DNA of 64,000 bases from Pseudothauera rhizosphaerae (GCF_004801305.1 NZ_SSOD01000001.1:124001-188000); one strand, 5' to 3'. Shown: positions 20,173 to 29,021, counted from the first letter of the stretch. Program-made: numbers and translations. The notes: generated by a model not told the origin, from the sequence alone.

Positions 20173-20751
20173 ATGTCTTCCAGCAACGAACACTTCAGCG
20201 CCATCGGCCGCCAGTCCCTGGAAAGCCTCGAAGCCATCGGCAGTTCCGTGCTGAAGGCCGCCGAGCAGTCCCTCGGCCTGCACCTGCAGACCGCCCGCAG
20301 CCTCTTCGAACACAGCCTGTCCAGCGTCCGCGGCCTGTCCGAATCCGGCGACGCGTCCGCCTACTGGTCCTCGGCCCCGGCGCTGGCGCAGCCCGGCATC
20401 GAGCATCTGGTGTCCTGGTCCCAGGGCCTGTACGAGATCGCCTCCCGCACCCAGCAGGAACTCGGCCGTCACGGCGAAAGCCTGCTGAGCGAGATCAGCA
20501 AGTCCCTCTCCGGCCTGCTCGACCAGGCGGCGCGCCACGCTCCCTCCGGTTCCGAGCACGGCATCGCCGCGGTGAAGTCGGCCCTGTCCGCCACCCGCAG
20601 CACGCTGGACAACATCAGCCAGGCCAGCCGCAAGGTGGCCGAGATCGCCGACGCCAACGTGGCGGCGGCTTCCCAGGCGGCGATCAAGAGTTCGTCGGGT
20701 TCTTCGTCCGGCTCCTCTTCGTCCCGCTCGTCGAGCCGCAAGGTCGCCTGA
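20173..20751 (+). CDS. Phasin family protein (PHA granule-associated)
   Basis: This 192-residue, helix-rich protein of the Phasin_2 type coats polyhydroxyalkanoate granules. There are no membrane segments or signal peptide. The central region from about residue 60 has ASAYWSSAPALAQPGIEHLV and a GLYEIASRTQQELGRHGES segment common in phasins. The C-terminal 25 residues are a Ser-rich, Lys/Arg-tipped tail (KSSSGSSSGSSSSRSSSRK). An AGGAGA-like site lies before ATG 20173. It stands between metX and metN with its own hairpin downstream and has no evident link to sulfur. Confidence 0.85.
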   Translation: MSSSNEHFSAIGRQSLESLEAIGSSVLKAAEQSLGLHLQTARSLFEHSLSSVRGLSESGDASAYWSSAPALAQPGIEHLVSWSQGLYEIASRTQQELGRHGESLLSEISKSLSGLLDQAARHAPSGSEHGIAAVKSALSATRSTLDNISQASRKVAEIADANVAAASQAAIKSSSGSSSGSSSSRSSSRKVA

Positions 20752-20769
20752 TACCGGCCTCCTGCCCCG

Positions 20770-20796
20770 GACGGGAACGCCCCCGGCGTTCCCGTC
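20770..20796 (+). terminator. Hairpin after the phasin gene
   Basis: GACGGGAACGCC-CCC-GGCGTTCCCGTC is a perfect 12-bp stem with a 3-nt loop, 18 bp after the phasin stop. Only a short T stretch follows, so it is a terminator-like hairpin rather than a textbook intrinsic terminator. Confidence 0.65.
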
Positions 20797-20858
20797 GTCC
20801 GTTTACGCGGAGCCGCGTCCGTCCTATGCGCGGCAACTGAATTCCTTGTGAATTTTTG

Positions 20859-20891
20859 TTGGTTCGCCGGGCGGCGGCCAGCGGCTATCGT
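20859..20891 (+). promoter_or_regulatory. Sulfur-regulon-type promoter of the metNIQ operon (site 3)
   Basis: TTTTTGTTGGTTCG has TTGGTT at 20859-20864 and TATCGT at 20886-20891, a separation of 21 nt. The -10-like hexamer is 62 bp upstream of the chosen metN ATG. Motif and spacing match the metY promoter. Confidence 0.6.
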
Positions 20892-20953
20892 GTGCCGCAT
20901 GCGTGGGGTGGCGTCCGTCGCCCCCCGAACCGTCCCCTCCCTTGCGAACCGAC

Positions 20954-22183
20954 ATGCTCACGGCCACCCCAGCGTCCCAAGCCGGCAGCCGCCCCGACGG
21001 CGGATTCCTGCGTTTCTGCCATGAGGCGCTCGCCCGCTACGGCGAACTGGCCCAGGGCGACCTCGTGACCCATGCGGCGGCCCACGACGCTCCGGCCACG
21101 GACATCCTGCGCTTTCCCGCACCCGCCACGCCGACTGCCGCCCCGGCCCTGTTCCGGCTGCAGGGCGTCGGCAAGACCTTTCCCGGCAAGCACGGCACGG
21201 TCACGGCCCTGGACGGCATCGACCTGGACATCCGCGAAGGCGAGGTGTTCGGCGTCATCGGCCGCAGCGGCGCCGGCAAGAGCACGCTGCTGCGCGTGCT
21301 GAATCTGCTGGAGCGCCCCTCCGCGGGCAGCGTGCTGCTGGACGGCGAGGAACTCACCGCCCTGCCCGCGCCGGCCCTGCGCGCGGTGCGGCGGCGCATC
21401 GGCATGATCTTCCAACACTTCAACCTGCTCGCCTCCCGCACCGTGGCGGACAACATCGCCCTGCCCCTGGAGCTGGCCGGCGTGCCGCGGGCGCGCGTCA
21501 GTGCGCGGGTGGACGAACTGCTGGAACTGGTCGGCCTCACCGCCCAGCGCGACCGCTACCCGGCGCAGATCAGCGGCGGGCAGAAGCAGCGCGTGGGCAT
21601 CGCCCGGGCGCTGGCCAACGAGCCCCGCGTGCTGCTGTGCGACGAAGCCACCTCGGCCCTGGACCCGGAAACCACCCAGTCCATCCTGGAACTGCTGGCG
21701 GACATCAACCGCCGCCTCAATCTCACCATCGTGCTCATCACCCACCAGATGCAGGTCATCAAGGCGGTGGCCCACCGGGTGGCGGTGCTGGAAGACGGGC
21801 GCATCGTGGAAGCCGGCGACGTGGCCGACGTGTTCACCGCGCCGCGGGAGACACTCACCCGCACCCTGCTGCGGGAGGTGATCGGCGACGACATCCCGCC
21901 CGGCGTGCATGAGCGCGTCGCGGCGCTGGCCCGCGGCTGGGGCAGCCGGGGCGCCCTGTGGCGCCTGTCCCTGCGGGGCGAGGCGGTGGATGCGCCGCTG
22001 CTGGCCGAACTGTCTTCCCTCTTCTCCGTGCGCGCCCACCTGCTGCACGGCTACATCGACGAGGTGCGCGGCGTGCCCTTCGGCTCGCTGGTGGCGGCCC
22101 TGCACGGCAGCGAGGCCGATCTGGCGGACGCGGCCGCCTGGCTCACCACCCGCGGCGTGCGCATCGAGGAAATTGCGGCATGA
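20954..22183 (+). CDS. metN: Methionine-type ABC transporter ATPase MetN with N-terminal extension
   Basis: This is the ATPase of a MetNIQ importer for methionine or related sulfur compounds. Walker A is GRSGAGKST, the signature ISGGQKQR, and Walker B LLCDEATSALD. A C-terminal NIL-type domain of about 80 residues follows (RGALWRLSLRGEAVDAPLLA). The product is 409 residues against about 340 for typical MetN. The surplus is an N-terminal segment of some 60 residues (RFCHEALARYGELAQGDLV is part of it) of unknown role. The ATG at 20954 is my choice; a start 51 bp upstream would lengthen it. It overlaps metI by 4 bp. Confidence 0.9.
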   Translation: MLTATPASQAGSRPDGGFLRFCHEALARYGELAQGDLVTHAAAHDAPATDILRFPAPATPTAAPALFRLQGVGKTFPGKHGTVTALDGIDLDIREGEVFGVIGRSGAGKSTLLRVLNLLERPSAGSVLLDGEELTALPAPALRAVRRRIGMIFQHFNLLASRTVADNIALPLELAGVPRARVSARVDELLELVGLTAQRDRYPAQISGGQKQRVGIARALANEPRVLLCDEATSALDPETTQSILELLADINRRLNLTIVLITHQMQVIKAVAHRVAVLEDGRIVEAGDVADVFTAPRETLTRTLLREVIGDDIPPGVHERVAALARGWGSRGALWRLSLRGEAVDAPLLAELSSLFSVRAHLLHGYIDEVRGVPFGSLVAALHGSEADLADAAAWLTTRGVRIEEIAA

Positions 22184-22833
22184 GTCCGGAGATGCTCGAC
22201 CTGCTCGGCCAGTCGCTGGTGGAAACCCTGTGGATGGTGGGCATCTCGGGCCTGGTCGGCACGCTCTTCGGCCTGCCGCTGGGCATCCTGCTGGTGATCA
22301 CCGACCGGGGGGCACTGCTGCAGAACGTGGCGTTCAACCGCGTACTCGGCGCGGTCGCCAACGCGGTGCGCTCCACCCCCTTCATCATCCTTCTGGTGGC
22401 CATCATCCCCTTCACGCGCTGGGTGGCGGGCACCTCCATCGGCACCACGGCGGCCATCGTGCCCCTGTCCATCGCCGCCACGCCCTTCATCGCCCGCCTG
22501 GTGGAAGCCGCCCTGCGCGAGGTGGACCGCGGCCTGATCGAAGCCCTGCTGGCCATGGGCGCCACGCCGGGGCAGATCGTGCGCAAGGTGCTGCTGCCCG
22601 AGGCCCTGCCCGGCATCGTCTCGGCGCTCACCATCACCATCGTCAGCCTCATCGGCCACTCCGCCATGGCCGGCGCGGTGGGCGGCGGCGGCCTGGGCGA
22701 CCTGGGCATCCGCTACGGCTACCAGCGCTTCCTGCCGGAAGTGATGGCCGCCGTGGTGGTCGTGCTGATCCTGCTGGTGCAGGCCATCCAGTCCGCCGGC
22801 GACCGCCTCGCGCGCCGACTGGACCATCGCTGA
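22180..22833 (+). CDS. metI: Methionine-type ABC transporter permease MetI
   Basis: This inner-membrane permease of 217 residues has five predicted transmembrane helices. The EAA-like cytoplasmic loop is EALLAMGATPGQIVRKVLLPEA near residue 125, and GHSAMAGAVGGGGLGDLGIR near 165 is characteristic of MetI. Its start overlaps the metN stop. With the two MetQ-like proteins downstream it forms a complete importer. Confidence 0.94.
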   Translation: MSPEMLDLLGQSLVETLWMVGISGLVGTLFGLPLGILLVITDRGALLQNVAFNRVLGAVANAVRSTPFIILLVAIIPFTRWVAGTSIGTTAAIVPLSIAATPFIARLVEAALREVDRGLIEALLAMGATPGQIVRKVLLPEALPGIVSALTITIVSLIGHSAMAGAVGGGGLGDLGIRYGYQRFLPEVMAAVVVVLILLVQAIQSAGDRLARRLDHR

Positions 22834-22870
22834 TTTCCTTCCCATTCCTCCACACAGGACCGTCCACGAA

Positions 22871-23671
22871 ATGAAGCACTTTGCCCGCCTCGCCCTGGTC
22901 ACCCTCGCCACCGCGCTCGCCGCCCCGCTCGCGGCCGCCGACGACAAGCCGCTGCGCGTCGGCGTCACCGCCGGCCCCCACGCCCAGATCCTGGAAGCCG
23001 TGAAGAAGGTCGCCGAACGGGATGGCCTCAAGCTGCAGATCGTCGAATTCTCCGACTACGTCCAGCCCAACGCAGCGCTCAACGCCGGCGAACTGGACGT
23101 GAACGTGTTCCAGCACAAACCCTTCCTGGACGCCCAGATCCGCGACCGGGGCTACAAGCTGGCGGTCATCGGCGACGCCGTGCGCCAGCAGTTCGGCATC
23201 TATTCGCGCAAGGTGAAGAAACTGGCCGACCTGCCCTCCGGTGCCCGCGTCGGCATCCCCAACGATCCCTCCAACGGCGCCCGCGGCCTGCTGCTGCTGG
23301 AAGACCAGGGCCTGATCCGCCTGAAGGCCGGCGTGGGCGCCCGCGCCACGCCGCTGGACATCGCCGAGAACCCGAAGAAGCTGCGCATCGTGGAACTGGA
23401 AGCGGCGCAACTGCCGCGCTCCCTGGAGGACCTGGACGCCGCCGCGGTCAATAGCAACTACGCCGTGCCCGCCGGGCTGGTCCCCAGCCGCGACGCGCTG
23501 GCGCTGGAACGCGCGGACAGCCCCATCCCCTTCGCCCAGATCGTCATCGCCGCCCGCGAGGCCGACAAGGGTTCGGCCACGCTCGCCCGCTTCGTGCGCC
23601 TGTACCGCTCGCCCGAGGTCAAGACCTTCGTCAACGAGCAGTTCAAGGGCGCCTACACCGCATCCTGGTAA
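22871..23671 (+). CDS. metQ: MetQ-like substrate-binding protein, copy 1
   Basis: This periplasmic binding protein of the NlpA/MetQ family has 266 residues with a signal peptide ending around residue 23 (AAPLAAADD). No lipobox Cys is present, so it is probably soluble rather than a lipoprotein. Family motifs are GVTAGPHAQILEAVKKVA near 31, IVEFSDYVQPNAALNAGELD near 57 and VGIPNDPSNGARGLLLLE near 125. It follows metI by 37 bp. The second copy after the next gene differs mainly in the ligand-contact segments, which suggests different ligands. Confidence 0.9.
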   Translation: MKHFARLALVTLATALAAPLAAADDKPLRVGVTAGPHAQILEAVKKVAERDGLKLQIVEFSDYVQPNAALNAGELDVNVFQHKPFLDAQIRDRGYKLAVIGDAVRQQFGIYSRKVKKLADLPSGARVGIPNDPSNGARGLLLLEDQGLIRLKAGVGARATPLDIAENPKKLRIVELEAAQLPRSLEDLDAAAVNSNYAVPAGLVPSRDALALERADSPIPFAQIVIAAREADKGSATLARFVRLYRSPEVKTFVNEQFKGAYTASW

Positions 23672-23681
23672 GGAGACCGCC

Positions 23682-24233
23682 ATGGCCCGCCTGATCTTCC
23701 CCGACGGCACCGAGGAACGGGACCGCGCCGCGGTCGCCGCCGCGGTGGCCGGACTCGGCGCGCAACTGCGCCACCTGCCGCTGCCCGGCGGCGGCGAGAT
23801 CGACGCCCTGCTCGGCCACGACCAACTGGACGCGGCGGGTCAGGCCGCCCTGCTCGCCGCCATCGACGCCCACGTGGCCGGATGGCTGCCGCGGGACAGC
23901 TACACCGCCCGCGACCTGGCGGAGTTCCACGCCCACCTGCCGGGGCTGGACGAGTTGCGCCGCAAATTCGCCAGCATCCACAGCCACCCGGACGACGAAG
24001 TGCGCTACATCCTCACGGGCACCGGCTATTTCGGCTTCGTCGCAACCGACGGCAGCCAGAGCCTGCTGGAGGTCAAGGCCGGCGACTACCTCAACGTGCC
24101 GCGGGGCGCGGAGCACTGGTTCACCCTGGGCGCCGACCCGCGCCTGAAGGCGGTGCGCTACTTCGCCACCCAGCAGGAATGGGTCGCCATCCCTTCCGTG
24201 CACCGCATCGATCCGGCCCTGGTGCCGGCCTGA
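23682..24233 (+). CDS. Acireductone-dioxygenase-like cupin
   Basis: The 183-residue product carries the complete acireductone dioxygenase metal site. HSHPDDEVRYILTGTGYF gives His100, His102 and Glu106, and PRGAEHWF gives His145. In the methionine salvage pathway this enzyme (MtnD) cleaves acireductone to the keto acid of methionine. No other salvage gene (mtnA, B, C, K or N) is in the window. The gene lies 10 bp after one metQ and 34 bp before another, so it is probably co-transcribed with the importer. It may act on the imported sulfur compound or serve as MtnD with partners elsewhere. Confidence 0.8.
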   Translation: MARLIFPDGTEERDRAAVAAAVAGLGAQLRHLPLPGGGEIDALLGHDQLDAAGQAALLAAIDAHVAGWLPRDSYTARDLAEFHAHLPGLDELRRKFASIHSHPDDEVRYILTGTGYFGFVATDGSQSLLEVKAGDYLNVPRGAEHWFTLGADPRLKAVRYFATQQEWVAIPSVHRIDPALVPA

Positions 24234-24267
24234 ACCCCGCGACGTACAACGACAAGGAAACGCCCCC

Positions 24268-25062
24268 ATGCAGCGCAGAACCGCCCTGGCCACGCTGGCC
24301 GCCGCCGCGAGCCTGGCCCTCGTCCACACCCCGGCCCTGGCCGGCGAAACGCTCAAGGTCGGCGTCACCGCCGGCCCGCACGCCCAGGTCCTGGAGGTGG
24401 TCAAGCGCGTGGCCGCGCGCGATGGGCTGGAGATCCGCATCGTCGAATTCTCCGACTACGTGCAGCCCAATGCCGCCCTGGCGGCCGGTGACCTGGACGC
24501 CAACAGCTACCAGCACCAGCCCTACCTGGACAACACCAACGCGGACCGGGGCTACGACCTGGTCTCGGTGGCCAAGACCATCATCTTCCCCATCGGCCTG
24601 TACTCGAAAAAGTACAGGAAGCTGGCCGACCTGCCCCAGGGCGCGCGCGTCGCCATCCCCAACGACCCCACCAACGGCGGCCGCTCGCTGCTGCTGCTCG
24701 AAGCCAACGGCGTCATCAAGCTCAAGGCGGGTGCCGGCCTGAAGGCTTCGCCGGTGGACATCGTGGACAACCCCAGGAAGCTGCGCATCGTCGAGCTGGA
24801 CGCCGCCCAACTGCCGCGCGTGCTCGACGAGGTGGATGCCGCCACGGTCAATACCAACTACGCCATCCCGGCCGGGCTCGTGCCCACCCGCGACGCCATC
24901 GCGCTGGAAAGCCCGGATTCGCCCTACGCCAACGTGATCGCCGTGCGCGCCAGGGACAAGGACAAGCCCGCGGTGGCGAAACTGGTGCGCGCCTACCACA
25001 CTCCGGAGGTGAAGGCCTTCGTCGAGCGCGAGTTCCAGAACTCCATCGTCACTGCCTGGTAA
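24268..25062 (+). CDS. metQ: MetQ-like substrate-binding protein, copy 2
   Basis: This is a second NlpA/MetQ-family binding protein, 264 residues, with a signal peptide to about residue 25 (HTPALAGE) and no lipobox. It shares with copy 1 GVTAGPHAQ, IVEFSDYVQPNAAL and IPNDPTNGGRSLLLLE. It differs at DANSYQHQPYLDNTNADRGY against DVNVFQHKPFLDAQIRDRGY, a region near the ligand cleft. It ends 3 bp before epsC and belongs to the same rightward operon. Confidence 0.9.
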   Translation: MQRRTALATLAAAASLALVHTPALAGETLKVGVTAGPHAQVLEVVKRVAARDGLEIRIVEFSDYVQPNAALAAGDLDANSYQHQPYLDNTNADRGYDLVSVAKTIIFPIGLYSKKYRKLADLPQGARVAIPNDPTNGGRSLLLLEANGVIKLKAGAGLKASPVDIVDNPRKLRIVELDAAQLPRVLDEVDAATVNTNYAIPAGLVPTRDAIALESPDSPYANVIAVRARDKDKPAVAKLVRAYHTPEVKAFVEREFQNSIVTAW

Positions 25063-25065
25063 GCC

Positions 25066-26016
25066 ATGAACGCACCCCTGCACAAACGCCCGGACAAGGA
25101 CGAGCCCACCGTGTACTGGAACGTGGACCGCATCGTCACCCGCCTGCGCGCGATCCGCGGACGCTGGCGCGAAGGCCAGCAACGCGACCGCTTGTGGGGC
25201 GGACGGGAATTCCCCTCCCGCGATGCCCTGCGCGACGTCGCGCTCAAGCTCAGCGGGGCGCTCTTCCCCATGCGCCTGGGGCCGGCCGACCTGCGCCAGG
25301 AAAGCGAGGACTACTACGTGGGCCACACCCTGGACGCCGCCCTGTACGGGCTGCTCCACGAGGTGCGCCTGGAACTGCACAACACCGCGCGCCACAACGG
25401 CAACGCCGGTGACGACCCGGACGTCCAGGCCGGCCGCATCCTGCAGCACTTCGCCGACGCCCTGCCCGGCATCCGCGAACAGCTCGACACGGACGTGGAG
25501 GCCGCCTTCCGCGGCGACCCCGCGGCGCGCACCGTGGATGAAGTAGTGCTGTGCTATCCGGGCCTGCTCGCCATCATCCACCACCGCATCGCGCACACCC
25601 TGTACACCCTGGGCGCGCCACTGGTGGCGCGCATCATCGCCGAGATCGCCCATTCGGAAACCGGCATCGACATCCATCCGGGCGCGACCATCGGCAACAG
25701 CTTCTTCATCGATCACGGCACCGGCGTGGTGATCGGCGAGACCGCGGTCATCGGCGAGCGCGTGCGCATCTACCAGGCCGTGACCCTGGGCGCCAAGCGC
25801 TTCCCGGTCGGCGCCGATGGCGGGCTGGAAAAGGGGCAGCCCCGCCATCCCATCGTCGAGGACGACGTGGTGATCTACGCCGGCGCCACCATCCTCGGGC
25901 GCATCACCATCGGCCGCGGCTCGTCCATCGGCGGCAACGTCTGGCTCACCCGCAGCGTGCCGCCCGGCAGCAACGTGACCCAGGCTCACTCCCAGCACGA
26001 GGTGCCCAATCCATGA
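25066..26016 (+). CDS. epsC: Serine O-acetyltransferase EpsC
   Basis: This enzyme makes O-acetylserine, the acceptor used by CysK. It is 316 residues long. An N-terminal helical domain (about 1-190) is followed by left-handed beta-helix hexapeptides. The SAT active region is AHSETGIDIHPGATIGNSFF near 205 and FIDHGTGVVIGETAVIGER near 222. Genes of this EpsC type are recurrent neighbours of family 2A encapsulin/cysteine desulfurase operons, and one is encoded at 36-39 kb. ATG 25066 is 3 bp after the metQ stop. Confidence 0.93.
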   Translation: MNAPLHKRPDKDEPTVYWNVDRIVTRLRAIRGRWREGQQRDRLWGGREFPSRDALRDVALKLSGALFPMRLGPADLRQESEDYYVGHTLDAALYGLLHEVRLELHNTARHNGNAGDDPDVQAGRILQHFADALPGIREQLDTDVEAAFRGDPAARTVDEVVLCYPGLLAIIHHRIAHTLYTLGAPLVARIIAEIAHSETGIDIHPGATIGNSFFIDHGTGVVIGETAVIGERVRIYQAVTLGAKRFPVGADGGLEKGQPRHPIVEDDVVIYAGATILGRITIGRGSSIGGNVWLTRSVPPGSNVTQAHSQHEVPNP

Positions 26017-26687
26017 ACATGCTCGGCGAACCCAGCATCGCGGCCACCCTCAACGCTGCGGCACCGCCCACGCCGGTATTCCGGCGCAGCGCGCCGCAGA
26101 CGGCAACGGCGGGCGACCCGGATGCCGAAATCGCCCAGGCGGTCGGCACCAACCTGCGCCGCCTGCGCACCCAGCACCAGCTCTCCCTCGATGCCCTGTC
26201 CAGGCTGTCCGGCGTCAGCCGCGCCATGCTCGGCCAGGTGGAACTGGGCCGCAGCGTGCCGTCCATCACCGTGCTGTACAAGGTCGCCCGCGCGCTGGAA
26301 GTGCCCGTCACCAGCTTCCTCGGCGCCCAGCGCGAACCCGGCAACGTGGTGCTGCGCGCGGCCGAAACGCGGGTCGAGCTGTCCGCCCGCGGCCAGGTCA
26401 GCACCCGGGCGCTCTTCGCCGCCCACCAGCCCACGCGCACGGAATTCTTCGAACTGCGCCTCGCGCGCCTGGCCGAAGAGCGCCTGGCCGCGTGTCCGCC
26501 CGGTACGCGGGCCAACCTGGTGGTGGTGCACGGCTCCATCACGGTGGCGGTCGGCGACGAGGAGTACACGCTGGCCACCGGCGACGCCATCCAGTTTACC
26601 GCCGACGCCGCGCACCGCTTCCGCAACCTGGCGGACAGCGACGCCCTGCTCTACCTGGTGAAGACCTTCCCGCGCGCCGAAGGCTGA
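26013..26687 (+). CDS. XRE-family regulator with C-terminal cupin domain
   Basis: This 224-residue DNA-binding regulator has an XRE helix-turn-helix at about 40-100 (NLRRLRTQHQLSLDALSRLS then GVSRAMLGQVELGRSVPSI). It is followed by a ligand-binding cupin at about 145-215 (GDEEYTLATGDAIQFTADAAHRF). Such regulators often sense amino-acid metabolites. Its start overlaps the epsC stop (ATGA), so it is co-expressed with EpsC and the Met importer and may control them. There is no clear palindrome immediately upstream. Confidence 0.88.
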   Translation: MNMLGEPSIAATLNAAAPPTPVFRRSAPQTATAGDPDAEIAQAVGTNLRRLRTQHQLSLDALSRLSGVSRAMLGQVELGRSVPSITVLYKVARALEVPVTSFLGAQREPGNVVLRAAETRVELSARGQVSTRALFAAHQPTRTEFFELRLARLAEERLAACPPGTRANLVVVHGSITVAVGDEEYTLATGDAIQFTADAAHRFRNLADSDALLYLVKTFPRAEG

Positions 26688-26699
26688 ACGGACGCCCCT

Positions 26700-26772
26700 G
26701 TAGGAGCGGCCTTGGCCGCGATGCGGCAGTCGTTTTTCCCGTAGGCCGCATCGCGGCCAAGGCCGCTCCTAC
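26700..26772. repeat. REP element: perfect 28-bp inverted repeat
   Basis: The arms at 26700-26727 (GTAGGAGCGGCCTTGGCCGC and on) and 26745-26772 are perfect reverse complements around a 17-nt loop. The element fills the gap between the convergent XRE-cupin gene and the polytopic Fe-S gene and could end transcription from both sides. A second full copy is at 36118-36193. Confidence 0.85.
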
Positions 26773-26780
26773 CGGAAATT

Positions 26781-28052
26781 TCAACCCAGCGCGACCGGCG
26801 CCAGCAGATAGGCGCCGGCCAGCGCCAGCACCGCCGCCAGGCAGGGCACCCGCGCGAGACCGCCGGCCGCGCACAGGCGCAGCCCGATCGCCCCGCTCCA
26901 CGCTGCCGCCAGCGCCAGCACCGCGGCGCGCAGCCCATACAACTGCGCGGCGCCCAACGCCACGCCTTCACGCTGCAGGATGGCGAAGGAGTGCTCCATG
27001 GCGCCCAGCATCAGCCCCGCGCCGCCGAGGGGGATCAGCGCGTAGGCGAGCTTGCAGGCCGGAAGACCGCGCCCGCGCGCCGCGCCGAGCAACAGCAGGG
27101 CGATGCTCCCCCCCAGCGCACCGGCGGCACCCAGGATGGCGAGCAGCCCGGCCGGCACGCCGGTCACGAGACCGGACAGCCAGCCGTGCCAGACGCTGCC
27201 CTGCCAGTGCATGGCGCCGTAGAACAGGCCGATCAGCACGAACAGGATGCCGGCCGCCTCCCAGACCCGTACCTCGTCGTCGCCCAGCGTGGCAAGTTCG
27301 TGGCCCGGCGCGCGCAGGGCCAGCCGCACCGCGTCGCGGTGGCCGCTGCAGCGCCCGCACATGCTGCATTTCTCGTTGGACCTGAGCCGGCGCACGTCCA
27401 GCAGCAGCGGGCAGTCCACCGCGCCGGGCAGCGGACGCGGGGCGGCGTCCCAGGCTTGCCGGTCCACCTTGAAATGCAGCACCGCGCAGCGCGCCAGCAT
27501 GGAGAAGATGCTCGCCGTGGGGCACAGGTAGCGGCACCACACCCGCTTGCCGCGCCCGTACAGCAGGCCGGTGAGCAGGGCCGCCAGCGATACCGTGCCC
27601 AGCACCAGCAGCGTGCCCCCGTGGCTGTGGCGCGCGCCGCTCAGATGTTCGTACAGCACGATCAGCGCGAACAGCACCAGCGGCAGCGCCGCGCGGCGCA
27701 TCCAGGGCGGAATCTTCAGCCCCCGGCCGTGCCGGCTGGCGAACTCGGTCACCGCCCCGTCCGGGCACAGCACCCCGCACCAGAACTGGCCGAACAGCAT
27801 CATGCCGAGGATCACCGCCGGCCACCAGAAGCCCCAGAACAGCGCCTCGGCCCACCCGGCGATGCGCGCGAAGAGCGCCCCGTGGGCCGGCGCGAGGGGC
27901 CGCAGCAGCGGCGCCAGGAGCAGGAACAGGTAGAGGGCGACGAAGCCCCACTGCACCGCGCGCACGATGTCCTGGCGGCGGCGCAGGGCGTCGCCGGCGG
28001 CCTGCAACAGGCCCTGCACGCGAGACGCAGCGGCGGCGTCCATCCCCCTCAC
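26781..28052 (-). CDS. Polytopic membrane Fe-S protein (NapH/YccM/NosR-type 4Fe-4S)
   Basis: This 423-residue inner-membrane protein has about ten hydrophobic helices. It carries the paired cysteine loops of the NapH/YccM family: GVLCPDG near 97 and CRYLCPTASIFS near 180. A further loop, CSMCGRCSGHRDAV near 240, lacks the last Cys-Pro of a standard 4Fe-4S motif. Such proteins pass electrons between the quinone pool and soluble redox partners. It is the last gene of the leftward operon with the AprA-like flavoprotein and ferredoxin. The GTG at 28052 overlaps the HEAT gene stop (GTGA); an ATG at 28043 is the alternative. Confidence 0.75.
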   Translation of the reverse strand: MRGMDAAAASRVQGLLQAAGDALRRRQDIVRAVQWGFVALYLFLLLAPLLRPLAPAHGALFARIAGWAEALFWGFWWPAVILGMMLFGQFWCGVLCPDGAVTEFASRHGRGLKIPPWMRRAALPLVLFALIVLYEHLSGARHSHGGTLLVLGTVSLAALLTGLLYGRGKRVWCRYLCPTASIFSMLARCAVLHFKVDRQAWDAAPRPLPGAVDCPLLLDVRRLRSNEKCSMCGRCSGHRDAVRLALRAPGHELATLGDDEVRVWEAAGILFVLIGLFYGAMHWQGSVWHGWLSGLVTGVPAGLLAILGAAGALGGSIALLLLGAARGRGLPACKLAYALIPLGGAGLMLGAMEHSFAILQREGVALGAAQLYGLRAAVLALAAAWSGAIGLRLCAAGGLARVPCLAAVLALAGAYLLAPVALG

Positions 28053-29014
28053 GCGCCCTGCAGCAGGGTGAGGGCGTGGGCGGCCACCTTGCGCACGTCC
28101 ACGTCGGCATCGTCCAGCGCCACGCGCAGGGCCGGCGCCGCGTCCGCACAGCCGATGCGTCCCAGCGCGGCAGCCGCTTCCTTGCGCAGGTTGCCGATGG
28201 GGTGGCCCAGCGCCTCGACGAGCGCGGGCAGCGCGGCGGGCGCCTTCAGTTCGCCCAACGCGGCGGCGGCCTTCAGGCGCACCTGCCAGAAGGAGTCACT
28301 TGCGAGGGCGGCGATCAGGCCGTCGGCCGCGCGCGCGCTGCCCAGCTTGCGCAGGGTCTCGGCGGCCTCCTCGCGCACCTGCCAGTCCTCGTCGGCGAGG
28401 GCGGCGAGCAGCGCCGGCAACACGTCCGCCCCGCCGGCCTCGCCGGCATAGCCCAGCGCACCAGCGGCCGCGCGCCGCACCACGGCGGCCGGGTCGCGCA
28501 GGGCCTCGGCCAGCACCGGCAAAGCGGTGGGATCGCGCAGCCAGGCCAGCACGCCCACCGCCTGCCGGCGGGTATCCGGGGCCGGATCGGCCAGGGCTTC
28601 CAGCGCCAGCGGCAGCGCCGCGGGCAGGCGCAGCTTGCGCAGGGCGGCGAGGATGGCCCCACGCGCCGGCGAACGGGCCGTGGCGAAGGCGGCGGCGAGG
28701 GCGGCGCCGGCGGACGGGTCACGGATTTCCCCCAATGACGCCGCAGCCGCCTCGCGCACCTCGGCATCGGCGTCGTCCAGCCCGGCGAGCAGCGCCGCCA
28801 CGCCGTCGGGTGCAGCCGTGCCTTCCAGCGCACGCAGCGCCTCCAGGCGCACTCCCGGGTCGGTATCGCGGCTGGCGCGGACGAACACTGCCACGTCGCC
28901 CTCGTCCGCCAGTTCGGCGGCCTGCAGCAGGCCGATGCGGCGCACTTCGGCGTCCTCGTGGGCCAGCAGCGCCACCAGCCCGCCGAGCTGCGGATGATCT
29001 TCGAATCGCCTCAT
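28049..29014 (-). CDS. HEAT-repeat protein
   Basis: The 321-residue protein is built almost wholly of HEAT/PBS-lyase-like helical repeats of about 31 residues, roughly ten in number. Typical units are DADAEVREAAAASLGEIRDP and DEDWQVREEAAETLRKLGS. No signal peptide or catalytic motif is visible. Such solenoids act as scaffolds. Being embedded between a ferredoxin gene and a membrane Fe-S gene, it probably assembles or supports the redox complex. Confidence 0.85.
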   Translation of the reverse strand: MRRFEDHPQLGGLVALLAHEDAEVRRIGLLQAAELADEGDVAVFVRASRDTDPGVRLEALRALEGTAAPDGVAALLAGLDDADAEVREAAAASLGEIRDPSAGAALAAAFATARSPARGAILAALRKLRLPAALPLALEALADPAPDTRRQAVGVLAWLRDPTALPVLAEALRDPAAVVRRAAAGALGYAGEAGGADVLPALLAALADEDWQVREEAAETLRKLGSARAADGLIAALASDSFWQVRLKAAAALGELKAPAALPALVEALGHPIGNLRKEAAAALGRIGCADAAPALRVALDDADVDVRKVAAHALTLLQGA

Positions 29015-29021
29015 GCCCGCC

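Noticed and set aside
20173-20751. Phasin as part of the sulfur region
   Set aside because: It has its own hairpin terminator, lacks the shared promoter element and has a PHA-granule function.
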